DNA of 64,000 nucleotides from Nevskiaceae bacterium (GCA_021731445.1 JAKFXK010000029.1:1-64000), one strand, 5' to 3'. Numbered from the stretch's first letter, positions 28,393-38,117 are shown. The notes: a model not told the origin generated them from the sequence alone. A program made the numbers and translations.

Positions 28393-30669
28393 TTGTTGGT
28401 TCTATTTGATTGCCGATTGACAGCCGCTTCGCATCACAGTGTCTTTCCGGCATGGCTTTTATGCCAGATCGGCATCGGAGTGGCCGGGTTTGCCATGGTC
28501 AAATGGTCACGCACTTTCAGGAGGGGCGAGATGCGCAAGTGGGTTCTGCTGGCAGTGATCGGATTGGGGCTTGTCGGGCTGTGGGTTTCCGGCCTGGGGG
28601 AGTATCTGAGCCTCGATGCACTTAAAGACCAGCGCGTGGCTCTGGCCACGCAGCAGTCCGCACATCCAATCGCTTTTGTCGTCGCCTTTTTTGGCGTTTA
28701 CGTGCTGACGACGGCACTGAGCTTTCCGGGTGCCACCATCCTCACGCTGGCGGCGGGGGCCTTGTTCGGCACGCTCTGGGGCACGGTACTGGTGAGCTTT
28801 GCCAGCACCCTGGGTGCGACCTTCGCCTTTCTCGGCGCGCGCTATCTGTTCCGCGATGGCTTGCAGGCTCGCTATGGCGAGCGGCTGAAGTCGATCAACA
28901 AGGGCATCGAGAAAGAGGGGGCCTTTTATCTGTTTACCTTGCGGCTGGTTCCGGTGGTGCCGTTCTTCGCCGTCAATCTCTTGATGGGCCTGACCCAGCT
29001 GCCGACGCGCACCTTCATCTGGGTGAGCCAGCTCGGCATGCTGCTGGGGACCCTGGCCTACGTGAACGCCGGCACCCAGCTTGCGCAGCTCAGCTCGCTC
29101 AAGGGCGTGCTGTCGCCGGGCATTCTGGGTGCCTTCGTGTTCCTCGGTGTGCTGCCGCTGATTGCCAAACGCATTGTCGATGGCCTGCGGGCGCGCAAGG
29201 TCTACAAACCCTTCCGCAAACCAAGGCAGTTCGACCGCAACCTCATCGTTATCGGTGCCGGTGCGGGTGGCCTGGTGACGAGCTACATCGCAGCCGTAGT
29301 GAAAGCGAAGGTGACGCTGATCGAAAAGCACGAGATGGGCGGCGACTGCCTCAACACCGGCTGCGTGCCGAGCAAGGCGCTGATACGCGCCGCGAAGAGC
29401 GTGGTGGAGATCGGGCGCGCAGCGGAGTTCGGCATCCAGGCGATTCCACCCAAGGTGAATTTCGCGGCGGTGATGCAGCGCGTGCGGGGGGCGATCAAGA
29501 CCATCGAGCCGCATGATTCGGTGGAACGCTACACGGCCCTGGGCGTGGAGTGCCTTAAGGGGCATGCGAGCTTGATCGACCCCTGGACGGTTGAAATCAA
29601 TGGCCAGCGCCTCACCGCGCCACATCTGGTATTGGCGACGGGTGCAGCGCCGGTACTGCCGCCTATCCCCGGCCTTGCCGATGCACAGCCGCTGACCAGT
29701 GACACGCTGTGGGATCTGAACGAGCTGCCCAAGCGTTTGGTGGTGCTGGGCGGCGGGCCGATCGGCAGTGAGCTGACCCAGGCGTTTGCGCGCTTGGGCA
29801 GCGTCGTGACGCAGGTCGAAATGGCGCCGCGTTTATTGGTGCGCGAAGACCCTGAAGTGTCGGCACTCGTCGAGGCGGGCTTCATCGCCGATGGCGTCAA
29901 TGTGCACACCTCCACCAAGGCCAAGGCGGTGATTCGGGAGAACGGCGAGTGGCTGCTGGTCTGCGAGAAGAATGGTGCCGAAACGCGCATCGGCTTCGAC
30001 CGCATCCTCGTGGCCGTTGGCCGCGCCGCCAGGCTGGATGGCTTCGGCCTGAAAGAGCTGGGGGTGAAGGCGGGCAAAACCATCGAGGTGGACGAATACG
30101 GCCGCACGAGTTTTCCCAACATCATGGCCTGCGGCGATGCCACCGGGCCGTACCAGTTCACCCATACGGCTGCGCACACGGCCTGGTATGCGGCGGTGAA
30201 TGCGCTGTTCGGCAAGCTCCTGTGGCTGCGTGGCGGGCTGTTCCGCATCGACTACTCGGTGATCCCCTGGTGCACTTTCACCGCGCCGGAAGTCGCCCGT
30301 GTGGGTTTGAACGAGACCGAGGCCAAGGAGAAAAACATCGCCTACGAAGTGACCCGCTACGCGCTGGATGACCTCGACCGCGCCATCGCCGATGGCGAGA
30401 CCGAAGGCTTCGTGAAAGTGCTGACGGTGCCGGGCAAGGACAGGATTCTCGGTGTGACCATCGCCGGCCACGGTGCGGGTGATCTCATCGCCGAGTGGGT
30501 GCTGGCCACGCGCCATGGCCTGGGCCTCAACAAGATTCTCGGCACCATCCACATCTACCCCACCTTTGCCGAGGCCAACAAGTACGCCGCCGGGGCATGG
30601 AAACAGGCGCACAAGCCGGAGCGGATTCTGGGCTGGCTGGCGCGTTATCATGCTTGGCAACGGCACTAA
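28393..30669 (+). CDS. TVP38/TMEM64 (VTT) membrane domain fused to FAD-dependent pyridine nucleotide-disulfide oxidoreductase
   Basis: N-terminal SFPGATILTLAAGALFGTLWGTVLVSFASTLGATFAFLGARYLFRD; then NLIVIGAGAGGLVTSYIAAVVKAKVTLIEKHEMGGDCLNTGCVPSKALI. Real start may be the internal MRKWVLL. Confidence 0.9.
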   Translation: MLVLFDCRLTAASHHSVFPAWLLCQIGIGVAGFAMVKWSRTFRRGEMRKWVLLAVIGLGLVGLWVSGLGEYLSLDALKDQRVALATQQSAHPIAFVVAFFGVYVLTTALSFPGATILTLAAGALFGTLWGTVLVSFASTLGATFAFLGARYLFRDGLQARYGERLKSINKGIEKEGAFYLFTLRLVPVVPFFAVNLLMGLTQLPTRTFIWVSQLGMLLGTLAYVNAGTQLAQLSSLKGVLSPGILGAFVFLGVLPLIAKRIVDGLRARKVYKPFRKPRQFDRNLIVIGAGAGGLVTSYIAAVVKAKVTLIEKHEMGGDCLNTGCVPSKALIRAAKSVVEIGRAAEFGIQAIPPKVNFAAVMQRVRGAIKTIEPHDSVERYTALGVECLKGHASLIDPWTVEINGQRLTAPHLVLATGAAPVLPPIPGLADAQPLTSDTLWDLNELPKRLVVLGGGPIGSELTQAFARLGSVVTQVEMAPRLLVREDPEVSALVEAGFIADGVNVHTSTKAKAVIRENGEWLLVCEKNGAETRIGFDRILVAVGRAARLDGFGLKELGVKAGKTIEVDEYGRTSFPNIMACGDATGPYQFTHTAAHTAWYAAVNALFGKLLWLRGGLFRIDYSVIPWCTFTAPEVARVGLNETEAKEKNIAYEVTRYALDDLDRAIADGETEGFVKVLTVPGKDRILGVTIAGHGAGDLIAEWVLATRHGLGLNKILGTIHIYPTFAEANKYAAGAWKQAHKPERILGWLARYHAWQRH

Positions 30670-30671
30670 CA

Positions 30672-30834
30672 CAGTTTGTTGAAAAAAGGCCATCCATGGC
30701 CTTTTTCAGATCGCTGTGAAAAGGCGTGACTTTTCTACGCTCCCGGAAATCAATCGCTTACGCGATCACTTTCTGTTGGCACCTTCCCTGTGCCCGGCAC
30801 AGTTTGTTGAAAAACGTCGTTTTTCAACAAACTG
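30672..30834. repeat. Intergenic repeat with CAGTTTGTTGAAAAA termini and internal hairpins; the left hairpin probably also terminates transcription
   Basis: CAGTTTGTTGAAAAA at 30672 and again at 30800; perfect inverted repeat CAGTTTGTTGAAAAACG-T-CGTTTTTCAACAAACTG at 30800-30834; hairpin GAAAAAAGGCCATCCATGGCCTTTTTC at 30681-30707. Confidence 0.75.
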
Positions 30835-30967
30835 CTAGATGACATCTGATTTGCCTTGTAGTGTAGTGCTACCAACCAGCCCTTGACCCAAGCAGGTCAT
30901 CGGCAAACCGCAGGACCAAAGGTGTGGTGTCGCTTGAAGGCGAACGTCACGCAGGGAGTTTCAAAAA

Positions 30968-32497
30968 ATGGCGACAAACAGAAACCGCGAGCGCGAATCC
31001 AGCGTTTTGCAGAACATCACCATTGCCGCGATGGTGGCGATCAGTCTCTTGGCTTACCTCGTCTTCAAGACTCTGAGCGTTGACCAGTCACTGCATCAGC
31101 AGCGGCTCGGCGCATTGCGCACCGTCGGCAGCCTGGATCTGGAGATCACCCGCCTCTATTTCGGCGTCCTGGGCCAGGACATCGGGATCAACCCGGAAGA
31201 AAAGGAGGAACTGCGCCTCGACCTCGCCAGAGCCGTCAATGCCCTGCAGGAAGGTCCGCAGGCTTTGGTTGACTTGACGCCGGAGCTGGATGCGGCGATG
31301 CAGGCTTTCTACGAAACCGCAGGCACCAAGATCAACATCGCCGCCGAGGTGAAAGCCAGTGAGTCCGAACGCCTGAAAACGCTGATCAGCCTGCCGACGG
31401 CAGCACGTCTGGCGGCGATCGAGCAGGCCTACCAGAGCTGGTATCAGTCGAAGAACGACGATGCCAATTCCTATCGCGTGGCGCTGGTCGCCTACACCGC
31501 ACTGCTGCTGATCGCACTGGCGTATCTCGGCTATCGCCTGCGCATGAGCTATTACGCGCTCGACAAGGCCAATGCGGGGCTGCTCGAAGCCAACCGCACA
31601 CTGGAATCGCAAGTGCAGGTACGCACCAAGGATCTGACACTGGCCCTGCACAACCTCAAGGAATCGCAGGCGCAGCTGATCCAGTCGGAAAAAATGGCCT
31701 CGCTCGGCCAGATGGTTGCGGGTGTAGCGCATGAGATCAACACGCCGCTCGGCTATGCGCGCAGCAATGCCGGCATCGTGCGCAGCTCGCTCGGCGGCAT
31801 CCGCGAGCTGTGCGAGTCGCAGGGCCGCGCCCTGGGCCTGTTGGGTGCGGCCAACAGCAGCGAGGAGGATATTGCGGGCGCGCTCGCACAGGCCGAAGAG
31901 CTGCGGCAGTCGGTGCAGCCGGAGGAACTGATGGGCGACCTCGACAACCTGCTCGGCGACACCGACCACGGTCTGGTGCAGATTGCCGACCTGGTTTCGA
32001 GTCTCAAGGATTTCTCGCGCGTGGATCGCTCGCGCAACGACCTGTTCGACCTCAATGCCGGAATCGATTCGGCGCTGAAAATTTGTAACAGCCAGATGAA
32101 AGGCCGCGTCGATGTGGTGCGTTATTTCAGCAAGCTGCCGGAGATCGAGTGCTCGCCCTCGCAGGTCAACCAGGTGTTCCTCAACCTCATCAACAACGCG
32201 GCACAGGCCATCGACGGCGAAGGGGTCATCACCATCGAGACGCTAGCCGAGAAAAACGCGGTGGTGGTGAAAATCACCGACACCGGCTGCGGCATGAGCG
32301 AGGATGTGAAGAAACGCATCTTCGAGCCGTTCTACACCACCAAGCCGGTGGGGCAGGGCACTGGTCTGGGTCTTTCGATCGTGTTCCGCATCATCGAGGA
32401 GCACGGCGGCAAGATTAGCGTCAGCTCCAAGCCCGGCGAGGGCACCACCTTCAGCGTGCAATTGCCGCTCAAGCAGCCGCTGGCGGCTGCAGCCTGA
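30968..32497 (+). CDS. Membrane-associated sensor histidine kinase
   Basis: MASLGQMVAGVAHEINTPLGYARSNAG (H box); NQVFLNLINNAAQAIDG; ITDTGCGMSEDVKKRIFEPFYTTKPVGQGTGLGLSIV. Confidence 0.95.
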   Translation: MATNRNRERESSVLQNITIAAMVAISLLAYLVFKTLSVDQSLHQQRLGALRTVGSLDLEITRLYFGVLGQDIGINPEEKEELRLDLARAVNALQEGPQALVDLTPELDAAMQAFYETAGTKINIAAEVKASESERLKTLISLPTAARLAAIEQAYQSWYQSKNDDANSYRVALVAYTALLLIALAYLGYRLRMSYYALDKANAGLLEANRTLESQVQVRTKDLTLALHNLKESQAQLIQSEKMASLGQMVAGVAHEINTPLGYARSNAGIVRSSLGGIRELCESQGRALGLLGAANSSEEDIAGALAQAEELRQSVQPEELMGDLDNLLGDTDHGLVQIADLVSSLKDFSRVDRSRNDLFDLNAGIDSALKICNSQMKGRVDVVRYFSKLPEIECSPSQVNQVFLNLINNAAQAIDGEGVITIETLAEKNAVVVKITDTGCGMSEDVKKRIFEPFYTTKPVGQGTGLGLSIVFRIIEEHGGKISVSSKPGEGTTFSVQLPLKQPLAAAA

Positions 32498-32510
32498 ACC
32501 GGAGCACACC

Positions 32511-33476
32511 ATGAACGTCGCCGTCCAAAAACCCCGGGTGCTGTTCGTCGATGACGAGCCACGGGTACTTACCAGCATGAAGATGCTGTTCCGGGGTGCC
32601 TACGAGATGCACTTTGCCGAGAGCGGGCAGCAGGCCATCGACATGCTCAAGACGCAGCCGGTTGATGTGATTGTCAGCGACCAGCGCATGCCCGGCATGT
32701 CCGGCTTCGAGTTTCTGCGTGCGGCACGCGACATCAATCCGCACGCGATGCGCATCCTGCTCACCGGTTACTCCGACCTCAATGCCATCATCGGTTCGGT
32801 GAACGAGGGCGAGATTTTCCGCTTCGTCAACAAGCCTTGGGCCAATGATGTGCTGTCGAGCACCGTCGCCAACGCGGTATCGGCAGCGCGTGCCAGCTTT
32901 GCCGTCGCACAGCACCCCGAACCCGCCCATCAGCCGCACGCTAGCCAGACCGGCAGCGAAAAACCGGCAATGCTGGTGCTCGATGACGATGCCAAGGTGT
33001 TGCCGCGTGTGCAGGCGATCCTCGGTGAGGCCTACCGGGTGTTCGGCGCGCGCACGATGGACGAGGCCGTCGAGTGCCTGGAACGCGAACACATCGGCGT
33101 GGTGGTATCCGAAACCCGGGTGCAGAACCAGCCGGTGGTGAGCCTGATCAGCCTCTTGAAGCAGCACCAGCCGCAGCTGGTAACGGTGATCCTCACCGAG
33201 CGCGCCGATGCCGGTGCCGCCATCGAGCTGATCAACCAGGGACAGATTTATCGCCTGATGACCAAGCCGCTGCAGGAGGTGACCTGCCGCATCATGGTCA
33301 ACTCGGCGCACCGCCACCACCAGCAGCTGGCACGCACGCCGGAGCTACACCAGCGCTATGAGGTCGAGCAGCCTGCTGCGCCGCCACCGGGTGCGGCGGC
33401 GCCACCGACGGTGGGCTTGCTGGATCGCATCCGCTCGCTGCGCAACTGGGTGACCGGCCGCGCGGCCAGTGCCTAG
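32511..33476 (+). CDS. Response regulator with two receiver domains
   Basis: REC1 RVLFVDDEPRVL...VIVSDQRMPGMSG...ILLTGYSD...FRFVNKPW; REC2 AMLVLDDDAKVL...VVVSETRVQNQ...VILTERAD...YRLMTKPL. Confidence 0.9.
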   Translation: MNVAVQKPRVLFVDDEPRVLTSMKMLFRGAYEMHFAESGQQAIDMLKTQPVDVIVSDQRMPGMSGFEFLRAARDINPHAMRILLTGYSDLNAIIGSVNEGEIFRFVNKPWANDVLSSTVANAVSAARASFAVAQHPEPAHQPHASQTGSEKPAMLVLDDDAKVLPRVQAILGEAYRVFGARTMDEAVECLEREHIGVVVSETRVQNQPVVSLISLLKQHQPQLVTVILTERADAGAAIELINQGQIYRLMTKPLQEVTCRIMVNSAHRHHQQLARTPELHQRYEVEQPAAPPPGAAAPPTVGLLDRIRSLRNWVTGRAASA

Positions 33477-34057
33477 CGGCGTGATGTGAGCGTGGCCGCC
33501 AGGTTGTAACGGGAGAGCAGCACCGTCTGCTCCAGGCCATCGGCGCTGGAGCGATCCTTGTTCTCCTGGATCAGCAGGCTGCGGAACCAGTCGCGAATGG
33601 CCGAGTTGGCCAGTGTCACGGTGTCGCGGTTGCCGCGTTCCGGTGCGTGCCAGGCCGTGGCCCAGGGCCCGCCACCCGAACGCACAAACATCGCCATGTG
33701 ACCAGCGGCAAAGCTGCCGAAGCGCGACCACACCATGTCCAGCGTGATGCTGCTGCTGTCGTCTGGCAGCAGGGTCGGGGTGTCATCGTCGATGCGGCCA
33801 TCGGGGCGCTTCACCAGCAGCAGCAACAGGCCATTGACGGACTTCTCGCCGCCGATGCCATGCACTTTGAGGCCCTGGATGGTCACGCCTTCGCTGTCCG
33901 CCAGCACCGCCTCGTCGAGCAGCGGCTCGTGCACCATCGCCAACCGCAAGCCATGCGCAAAATAGACGAGATGGTGCAGCTGGCTGCCGCTCAGCGTCAC
34001 GCCGGACTCTGTGGCGCGTTGGATCAGGTGGTTGGCGACGGCAGTGACAGGGCGCAT
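33473..34057 (-). CDS. Panacea (DUF4065/SocA-like) domain-related protein
   Basis: VANHLIQRATESGVTLSGSQLHHLVYFAHGLRLAMVHEPLLDEAVLADSEGVTIQGL resembles the Panacea N-terminal pattern; start at 34057. Confidence 0.6.
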   Translation of the reverse strand: MRPVTAVANHLIQRATESGVTLSGSQLHHLVYFAHGLRLAMVHEPLLDEAVLADSEGVTIQGLKVHGIGGEKSVNGLLLLLVKRPDGRIDDDTPTLLPDDSSSITLDMVWSRFGSFAAGHMAMFVRSGGGPWATAWHAPERGNRDTVTLANSAIRDWFRSLLIQENKDRSSADGLEQTVLLSRYNLAATLTSRR

Positions 34058-34167
34058 GGCTCGCAGTTGTAGCAGAGGGGCTCGCCATATTAACTGCGTC
34101 CCTCTTGCGGTCGGTGGCCCGCAATCTACAATCCGCGCCCCCGGATGCTTCCTGCACTGCAAGCCCC

Positions 34168-35502
34168 ATGTTCCCGTCCCGCCTGCGTGTCGAGATGCGC
34201 GCCAACCTCAAGCTCGCGCTGCCTTTGATCGCAGCGCAGCTGGCGGGCGTGGGCATGGGTGCCACTGACACCATCATGGCGGGCCGCCTGGGGCCCCATG
34301 CGCTGGCGGCAGTGGCGGTGAGCGTCAACATCAACATGGCTTTTTTCATCTTTTTCCTCGGCCTGTTCATGGCTGCATCGGCCATCGTCGCGCAGCGGCG
34401 CGGCGCAGGGCTGGCTCCCGAAAGCCTTGGCCGCTATGCCCGCACGCTGTTTCGTCTGGCGCTGTTGGTGGCTGCGCTCTGGTGCCTCGCGGTGCAGCTC
34501 ATCGCCGCTCCGGCCATCCGGGCGCTGGGTCTGGATGCCGACACCACGGCACTCGCTATTCCCTATCTCAGGGCCTACGCCTTCTCCGCGTTCGGGCTCA
34601 GTTTCTGGTTTGCACTGCGCTTCGTGGCCGAAGGACTGGAGGCGACGCGGCCAGTGATGCTGGCGGGTCTGGTGGGCCTCGTCGTCAACGCCCTGCTCAA
34701 CTGGCTGCTGATTTTTGGCTTTGGGCCGGTGCCTGCCCTGGGCGTCACCGGCTCCGGCATCGCCACCTCACTCGCCTGCGTGGTGATGGCGGCGAGCCTC
34801 GCGACCTTCTATCGGCGACACCACTTGCTTGCGCCCTTGCAACTGTTTGCAGGCCAGGGCGACGAGCCTGGTGCCCTGCGTGAAACCTTGCGGCTGGGGC
34901 TGCCCATCGCGTTGATCCTGCTCGCCGAGGCGGGCCTGTTCGTGGTGGTGGCGATGCTGATGGCCAGACTCGGCGAGAACACGGTGGCGGCCTACCAGAT
35001 CGCCATCAACTTCGCCTCGGTGGTGTTCATGATCCCGCTTGGCATCGGCTTTGCCACCACCGTGCGCGTCGGCTTTTTCACCGGCGCGGGCAACGCCGCC
35101 GCTGCGCGTTTTGCCGGCCTGGTCGGCATGGGCATGGGGACCGGCAATGCCGCTTTCAACGCCACGCTGATGCTGGTGTTCGGCGGCATGATCGCCGCGC
35201 TTTACACCAGCGACACTGGCATTGCTGCGCAGGCCGTCGGGTTTCTGGTGCTGGCAGCGGTCTTCCAGCTTGCCGATGGCTTGCAGGCCACCGCTAATGG
35301 GGCCTTGAGAGGGCTGAAAGACACCCGGCTGCCGATGGCGATCACGCTGGCGAGCTACTGGTTGGTCGGCCTGCCCGTGGCTTGGTGGCTGTGCTTTTAC
35401 ACCCCCCTCGCGGTCGACGGCTTGTGGTGGGGATTGACTGCCGGCCTGGCGGCGGCGGCCATTGGGCTGACGGTGCGCTTCCAGAAGCTGACCGGCCGCT
35501 GA
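34168..35502 (+). CDS. MATE family efflux transporter
   Basis: LALPLIAAQLAGVGMGATDTIMAGRLGPHALAAVAVSVNI; 12-TM-like hydrophobic pattern; start at 34168. Confidence 0.9.
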   Translation: MFPSRLRVEMRANLKLALPLIAAQLAGVGMGATDTIMAGRLGPHALAAVAVSVNINMAFFIFFLGLFMAASAIVAQRRGAGLAPESLGRYARTLFRLALLVAALWCLAVQLIAAPAIRALGLDADTTALAIPYLRAYAFSAFGLSFWFALRFVAEGLEATRPVMLAGLVGLVVNALLNWLLIFGFGPVPALGVTGSGIATSLACVVMAASLATFYRRHHLLAPLQLFAGQGDEPGALRETLRLGLPIALILLAEAGLFVVVAMLMARLGENTVAAYQIAINFASVVFMIPLGIGFATTVRVGFFTGAGNAAAARFAGLVGMGMGTGNAAFNATLMLVFGGMIAALYTSDTGIAAQAVGFLVLAAVFQLADGLQATANGALRGLKDTRLPMAITLASYWLVGLPVAWWLCFYTPLAVDGLWWGLTAGLAAAAIGLTVRFQKLTGR

Positions 35503-35600
35503 GTGTCAGCGCATAGCACCAACTCATCTAAGCACATGTCTTGTCCTCAGTCGCCGGTGGGCGCATGGTGAGGGCCCCTGCAACGGCAAAGGATGAAGCC

Positions 35601-36236
35601 ATGACCCTCCGATTGGGCGATATCGTTCCCGACTTTGAAGCAGCCACCACCGAAGGCCCGATCCAGTTCCACCAATGGGCGGGCAAGAGCTGGGTGGTGC
35701 TGTTCTCGCATCCCAAGAACTACACGCCGGTTTGCACCACCGAACTGGGCTACACCGCCAAGCTCAGCCCCGAGTTTGCCAGGCGCAACGTCAAGGCCAT
35801 TGGCCTTTCGGTGGACAAGCTCGAAGACCATCACGGCTGGGCTAGGGACATCGAGGAGACGCAAGGCGCGGCCCTCAACTTCCCGCTGATCGCCGACCCC
35901 GACAGGAAGGTGGCGAACCTCTACGACATGATCCACCCCAATGCCTCGGATACTTTCACCGTGCGCAGCGTGTTCGTGATCGACCCCAACAAGAAACTGC
36001 GTCTGTCGCTCACCTATCCGGCTTCGACGGGGCGCAATTTCGACGAGATCCTGCGTGTCATCGACAGCCTGCAACTCACCGATGGCTACAAGGTGGCGAC
36101 CCCGGTGAACTGGAAAAACGGCGAGGACGTCATCATCGTGCCGAGCGTCAATGACGAGCAGGCGAAACAGCTGTTCCCGAATGGTTTCAAGACGATCAAG
36201 CCGTATCTGAGAACCGTGCCGCAGCCCAAGCCCTGA
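35601..36236 (+). CDS. Peroxiredoxin (Prx6/1-Cys type)
   Basis: LGDIVPDFEAATTEGPIQFHQWAGKSWVVLFSHPKNYTPVCTTELG; IADPDRKVANLYDMIHP; start at 35601. Confidence 0.9.
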   Translation: MTLRLGDIVPDFEAATTEGPIQFHQWAGKSWVVLFSHPKNYTPVCTTELGYTAKLSPEFARRNVKAIGLSVDKLEDHHGWARDIEETQGAALNFPLIADPDRKVANLYDMIHPNASDTFTVRSVFVIDPNKKLRLSLTYPASTGRNFDEILRVIDSLQLTDGYKVATPVNWKNGEDVIIVPSVNDEQAKQLFPNGFKTIKPYLRTVPQPKP

Positions 36237-36245
36237 GCTGCACGC

Positions 36246-36272
36246 AAAAGCCCCGCATCGCGGGGCTTTTTT
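36246..36272. terminator. Bidirectional rho-independent terminator between convergent genes
   Basis: AAAAGCCCCGCATCGCGGGGCTTTTTT. Confidence 0.85.
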
Positions 36273-36315
36273 GATTCAAGCGGGATCGCGCACGGTGATG
36301 AGAACGAGGATGGCC

Positions 36316-36690
36316 TCAGGCACGGCGATTGCCCCTGTAACAGTGCTTGCGGATGGCAAGACCGTAGCCCACCAAGTTGATGCCGAGCAGTGCCGCCGCA
36401 AGCCAGACCTGATGCGAGGGCTGCAAGCCCGGCGGGTAGAGCAGCGGCATGAGGTAGTGCTCGATGAAGCCGCCGCCGTAGCCCGGTGCGTCTGCTTCGC
36501 GCAGTAGATGGTTTTCGAGTGTGGTGAGCGGACAGAGCCCGTGCGTGAGTTCGATCCACACGCCCCAGGCGAGCGCGGGCAGGTGCAGCCAGGCGATGCG
36601 CCAGCGCCAGTAGACGAGCGCGCTACCCAATACCGCGAACAGCACGAAAACGAGGTGTAGCAGCAGCACCGCCTGTGCTGCGATGAGCAT
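36316..36690 (-). CDS. DUF2784-like membrane protein
   Basis: LLHLVFVLFAVLGSALVYWRWRIAWLHLPALAWGVWIELTHGLCPLTTLENHLL. Confidence 0.75.
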   Translation of the reverse strand: MLIAAQAVLLLHLVFVLFAVLGSALVYWRWRIAWLHLPALAWGVWIELTHGLCPLTTLENHLLREADAPGYGGGFIEHYLMPLLYPPGLQPSHQVWLAAALLGINLVGYGLAIRKHCYRGNRRA

Positions 36691-36692
36691 CG

Positions 36693-37982
36693 TCAGTTGC
36701 CGAGGTGGATCACGCCATCCTTCATCACGAAAGCCATCTTCTGCAGTGTGGTGATGTCGGTGAGCGGGTTGCCCTGCACGGCGATCAGGTCCGCGGTGTA
36801 GCCCGGCTCGATGCGGCCCAGGCTCTGCGATTGATCCAGCAATTCCGCTGCGCCCAGCGTGGCACTGCGGATGGCTTCGAGCGGCGGCATTCCCGCCTCA
36901 ACCATGTAGGCGAATTCCCGGGCGTTGTCGCCGTGCGGGAACACACCGGCATCGGTGCCGAACGCGATCTTCACGCCAGCCTTGTAGGCGCGGCCAAAGG
37001 TGTTCTGGATCAAGGGGCCAATGGCAGCGGCCTTGGGGCGCACCAGCGGCGAGTAGTAGTCCGCCTCCTTGGCCTTTTCGCCGACGAAGCGGCCTGCGGA
37101 GATGGTCGGCACATAGTACGCGCCCTGCTTCTTGAACAGCGCGATGGCCTCATCGTCCATGTAGGTGCCGTGCTCGATGGAATCGACGCCGCCGCGCAGC
37201 GCACGCTTGATCCCCTCCAAGCCGTGCGCATGGGCGGCAACGCGGAAGCCATAGTCCTTCGCCGTAGTGGTGATCGCCCTGATTTCGGCCTCGGTGAACT
37301 GCGCGTTCTGCCCGCTCGCGGCCTGCGAGAGCACGCCGCCGGTGGCGGTGATCTTGATGAGGTCAGCGCCCTCCTTGTAGCGGGCGCGCACTGCCTCGGC
37401 CGCATCGTCCACGCCATTGACCACGCCCTCCATCGGCCCCGGCGTGCCGATGCTCCGGGCGAACTTTTGCGAGAGGCTGTTGCTGGGATCGGCATGGCCC
37501 CCGGTAGTGGCGATGGACTTGCCCGCCGTGAACATCCTCGGCCCTGGAATGTGGCCAGCAGCAATCGCGCGTTTGAGCGCCACATTCAAGCCATCGGCAG
37601 CACCCAGGTCGCGCACGGTGGTGAAGCCGGCCTTGAGCGTGCGCCCGGCATACGCGACCGAGCGATAGGCCGCATCCGCCGCATTAAGCGAGAGCGCATC
37701 ACTGAAGGCTTCGGCCTGCTTCGAGGTTTCGCCGGTGAGATGCACATGCAGATCGATCAAGCCCGGCAGGCAGGTGGCTCCTGAGAGATCAATGCGCTTG
37801 GCATCGGCAGGCAAGACCACATCGGGGCCGACGGCAGTGAACTTGCTGCCCTCCACCACCACCCGCACCTTGTTTTTCAGTGCGCCGGTTTTTACATCCA
37901 GCAACTGGCCACAGTCGATGACGGTGGCGGCCTGTGCGGTGCTGAGGGCGAGCAGGGCGAGGGCGAGACAGCTGCGGGTCAT
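36693..37982 (-). CDS. Secreted amidohydrolase family protein
   Basis: Signal peptide; CLPGLIDLHVHLTGE; VAAHAHGLEGIKRALRGGVDSIEHGTYMD; AFGTDAGVFPHGDNAREF. Confidence 0.9.
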   Translation of the reverse strand: MTRSCLALALLALSTAQAATVIDCGQLLDVKTGALKNKVRVVVEGSKFTAVGPDVVLPADAKRIDLSGATCLPGLIDLHVHLTGETSKQAEAFSDALSLNAADAAYRSVAYAGRTLKAGFTTVRDLGAADGLNVALKRAIAAGHIPGPRMFTAGKSIATTGGHADPSNSLSQKFARSIGTPGPMEGVVNGVDDAAEAVRARYKEGADLIKITATGGVLSQAASGQNAQFTEAEIRAITTTAKDYGFRVAAHAHGLEGIKRALRGGVDSIEHGTYMDDEAIALFKKQGAYYVPTISAGRFVGEKAKEADYYSPLVRPKAAAIGPLIQNTFGRAYKAGVKIAFGTDAGVFPHGDNAREFAYMVEAGMPPLEAIRSATLGAAELLDQSQSLGRIEPGYTADLIAVQGNPLTDITTLQKMAFVMKDGVIHLGN

Positions 37983-38041
37983 GGCGGGCTTGAAATACGG
38001 GCAGGTGACAAGCGTAACCGTTCGCAGCGGTCAATAAAAAA

Positions 38042-38065
38042 GCCCCATCGAATCATCGATGGGGC
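38042..38065 (-). terminator. Rho-independent terminator
   Basis: GCCCCATCGA-ATCA-TCGATGGGGC preceded by an A-run (T-run on the minus strand). Confidence 0.8.
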
Positions 38066-38117
38066 CTGATGGGAGCGGACTTCGATCAGCCGTAGCGCAC
38101 GCGACGGTTTGAACAGC

